Shown: positions 63,811-64,000 of the stretch, piece after piece
Layout of the letters: each line of letters begins with the position of its first letter
Numbering within the stretch: position 1 is the stretch's first letter
DNA from: Mucilaginibacter tundrae
GTDB taxonomy: Bacteria; Bacteroidota; Bacteroidia; Sphingobacteriales; Sphingobacteriaceae
Length of the DNA: 64,000 nucleotides
Assembly: GCF_013408825.1 (NCBI RefSeq)
Contig: NZ_JACCBZ010000009.1
Coordinates: 1 to 64,000 of the forward strand
Direction: 5' to 3'
Notes under the pieces: generated by a model
The model's database searches: none
What the model was told of the DNA's origin: nothing
The model's input: only the letters and a program-made list of their open reading frames with translations
Made by a program: the position numbers and the translations under genes

Positions 63811-64000
63811 TTAATGCTGATCGGCTTTTACCAAGTGGCCATTATCGTTAAAGAATAGATCCTGTGTTACATTATCTCCGTTACCTTCATAAGAAGTAGT
63901 TCCGCTGTGATTATCTAACTCAACCATATACATGTTATGATACGGAGTTTGCACCTTAGCCAGGTTATCAACATGCCAGCTGGCGTACTTACTGTTTTTT
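63811..64000 (-). CDS. partial hypothetical protein, C-terminus (cut by the window edge)
   Basis: The last 62 residues of a minus-strand gene are visible, containing ASWHVDNLAKVQTPYHNMYM and ending FNDNGHLVKADQH. The strand and turn pattern (ELDNHSGTTSYEG, then FFNDNGHL) resembles PepSY-like or beta-lactamase-inhibitor-like periplasmic proteins, but the match is weak. Its start lies beyond the window. Confidence 0.6.
   Translation of the reverse strand, partial: KNSKYASWHVDNLAKVQTPYHNMYMVELDNHSGTTSYEGNGDNVTQDLFFNDNGHLVKADQH

Overview
The window looks like chromosome of a Bacteroidota member, most likely family Sphingobacteriaceae (a Mucilaginibacter- or Pedobacter-like organism). Supporting signs are a type IX secretion sorting domain, an ExbB/ExbD/TonB set with large outer-membrane barrels, TAnnTTTG-type -7 boxes, few clear Shine-Dalgarno sites, moderate G+C content and a Bacteroidota-style ECF sigma operon. 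The genus is inference.

Bases 1 to about 26,065 look like the right-hand part of an integrated element or genomic island. The left edge holds what appears to be the end of an IS21-type insertion sequence, abutting a 5'-truncated exonuclease III-DNA ligase D fusion gene. Then follows a dense signalling region: multi-PAS histidine kinases (2614, 7427, 21532), receiver-only response regulators (5219, 6724, 18663, 19130), a CheB-CheR-PAS-kinase hybrid (11241) and a HAD phosphatase fused to a HerA/VirB4-like P-loop ATPase (9548). The centrepiece is a tightly packed six-gene stressosome operon (14802-19037): RsbR, RsbS, RsbT, an ATPase-RsbX-type phosphatase fusion, a histidine kinase whose N-terminus is a degenerate RsbT/RsbW-like fold, and a receiver-only regulator. 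No sigma factor is present, so stress sensing appears to be routed into a phosphorelay. Minor genes include DUF4385, DUF892 and SnoaL-like proteins and a frameshifted 2'-5' RNA ligase remnant. The island ends with a 53-residue gene translationally coupled to a large serine recombinase, whose last codons lie inside the oppositely oriented tRNA-Arg(TCT) gene at 26066-26139.

Bases 26,140 to 64,000 look like core chromosome. A glycolytic block (27529-32166) holds two BadF-type kinase paralogues around phosphofructokinase and glyceraldehyde-3-phosphate dehydrogenase, with a divergent NrtR-type regulator and a perfect palindrome between them. Carbohydrate, peptidase, lipid-phosphatase and transport genes follow (GH5 mannanase, oligoendopeptidase, two PAP2 proteins, APC permease, SemiSWEET, Kup). 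Next come a FAH-M23-Bcp operon and an ECF sigma operon with a VPxxYF-repeat membrane protein and a Spy/CpxP-like protein. An aminotransferase, MtgA and a YdeI-like protein precede a six-gene minus-strand envelope operon (TPR protein, barrel, HU-SPOR protein, ExbB, ExbD, TonB; 60736 down to 52558). The right end has two more receiver-only regulators that resemble two island regulators, a zinc-ribbon protein, a BamA/TamA-like barrel and a cut-off gene.

All calls come from reading the sequence and recalled family features. No database search was run.
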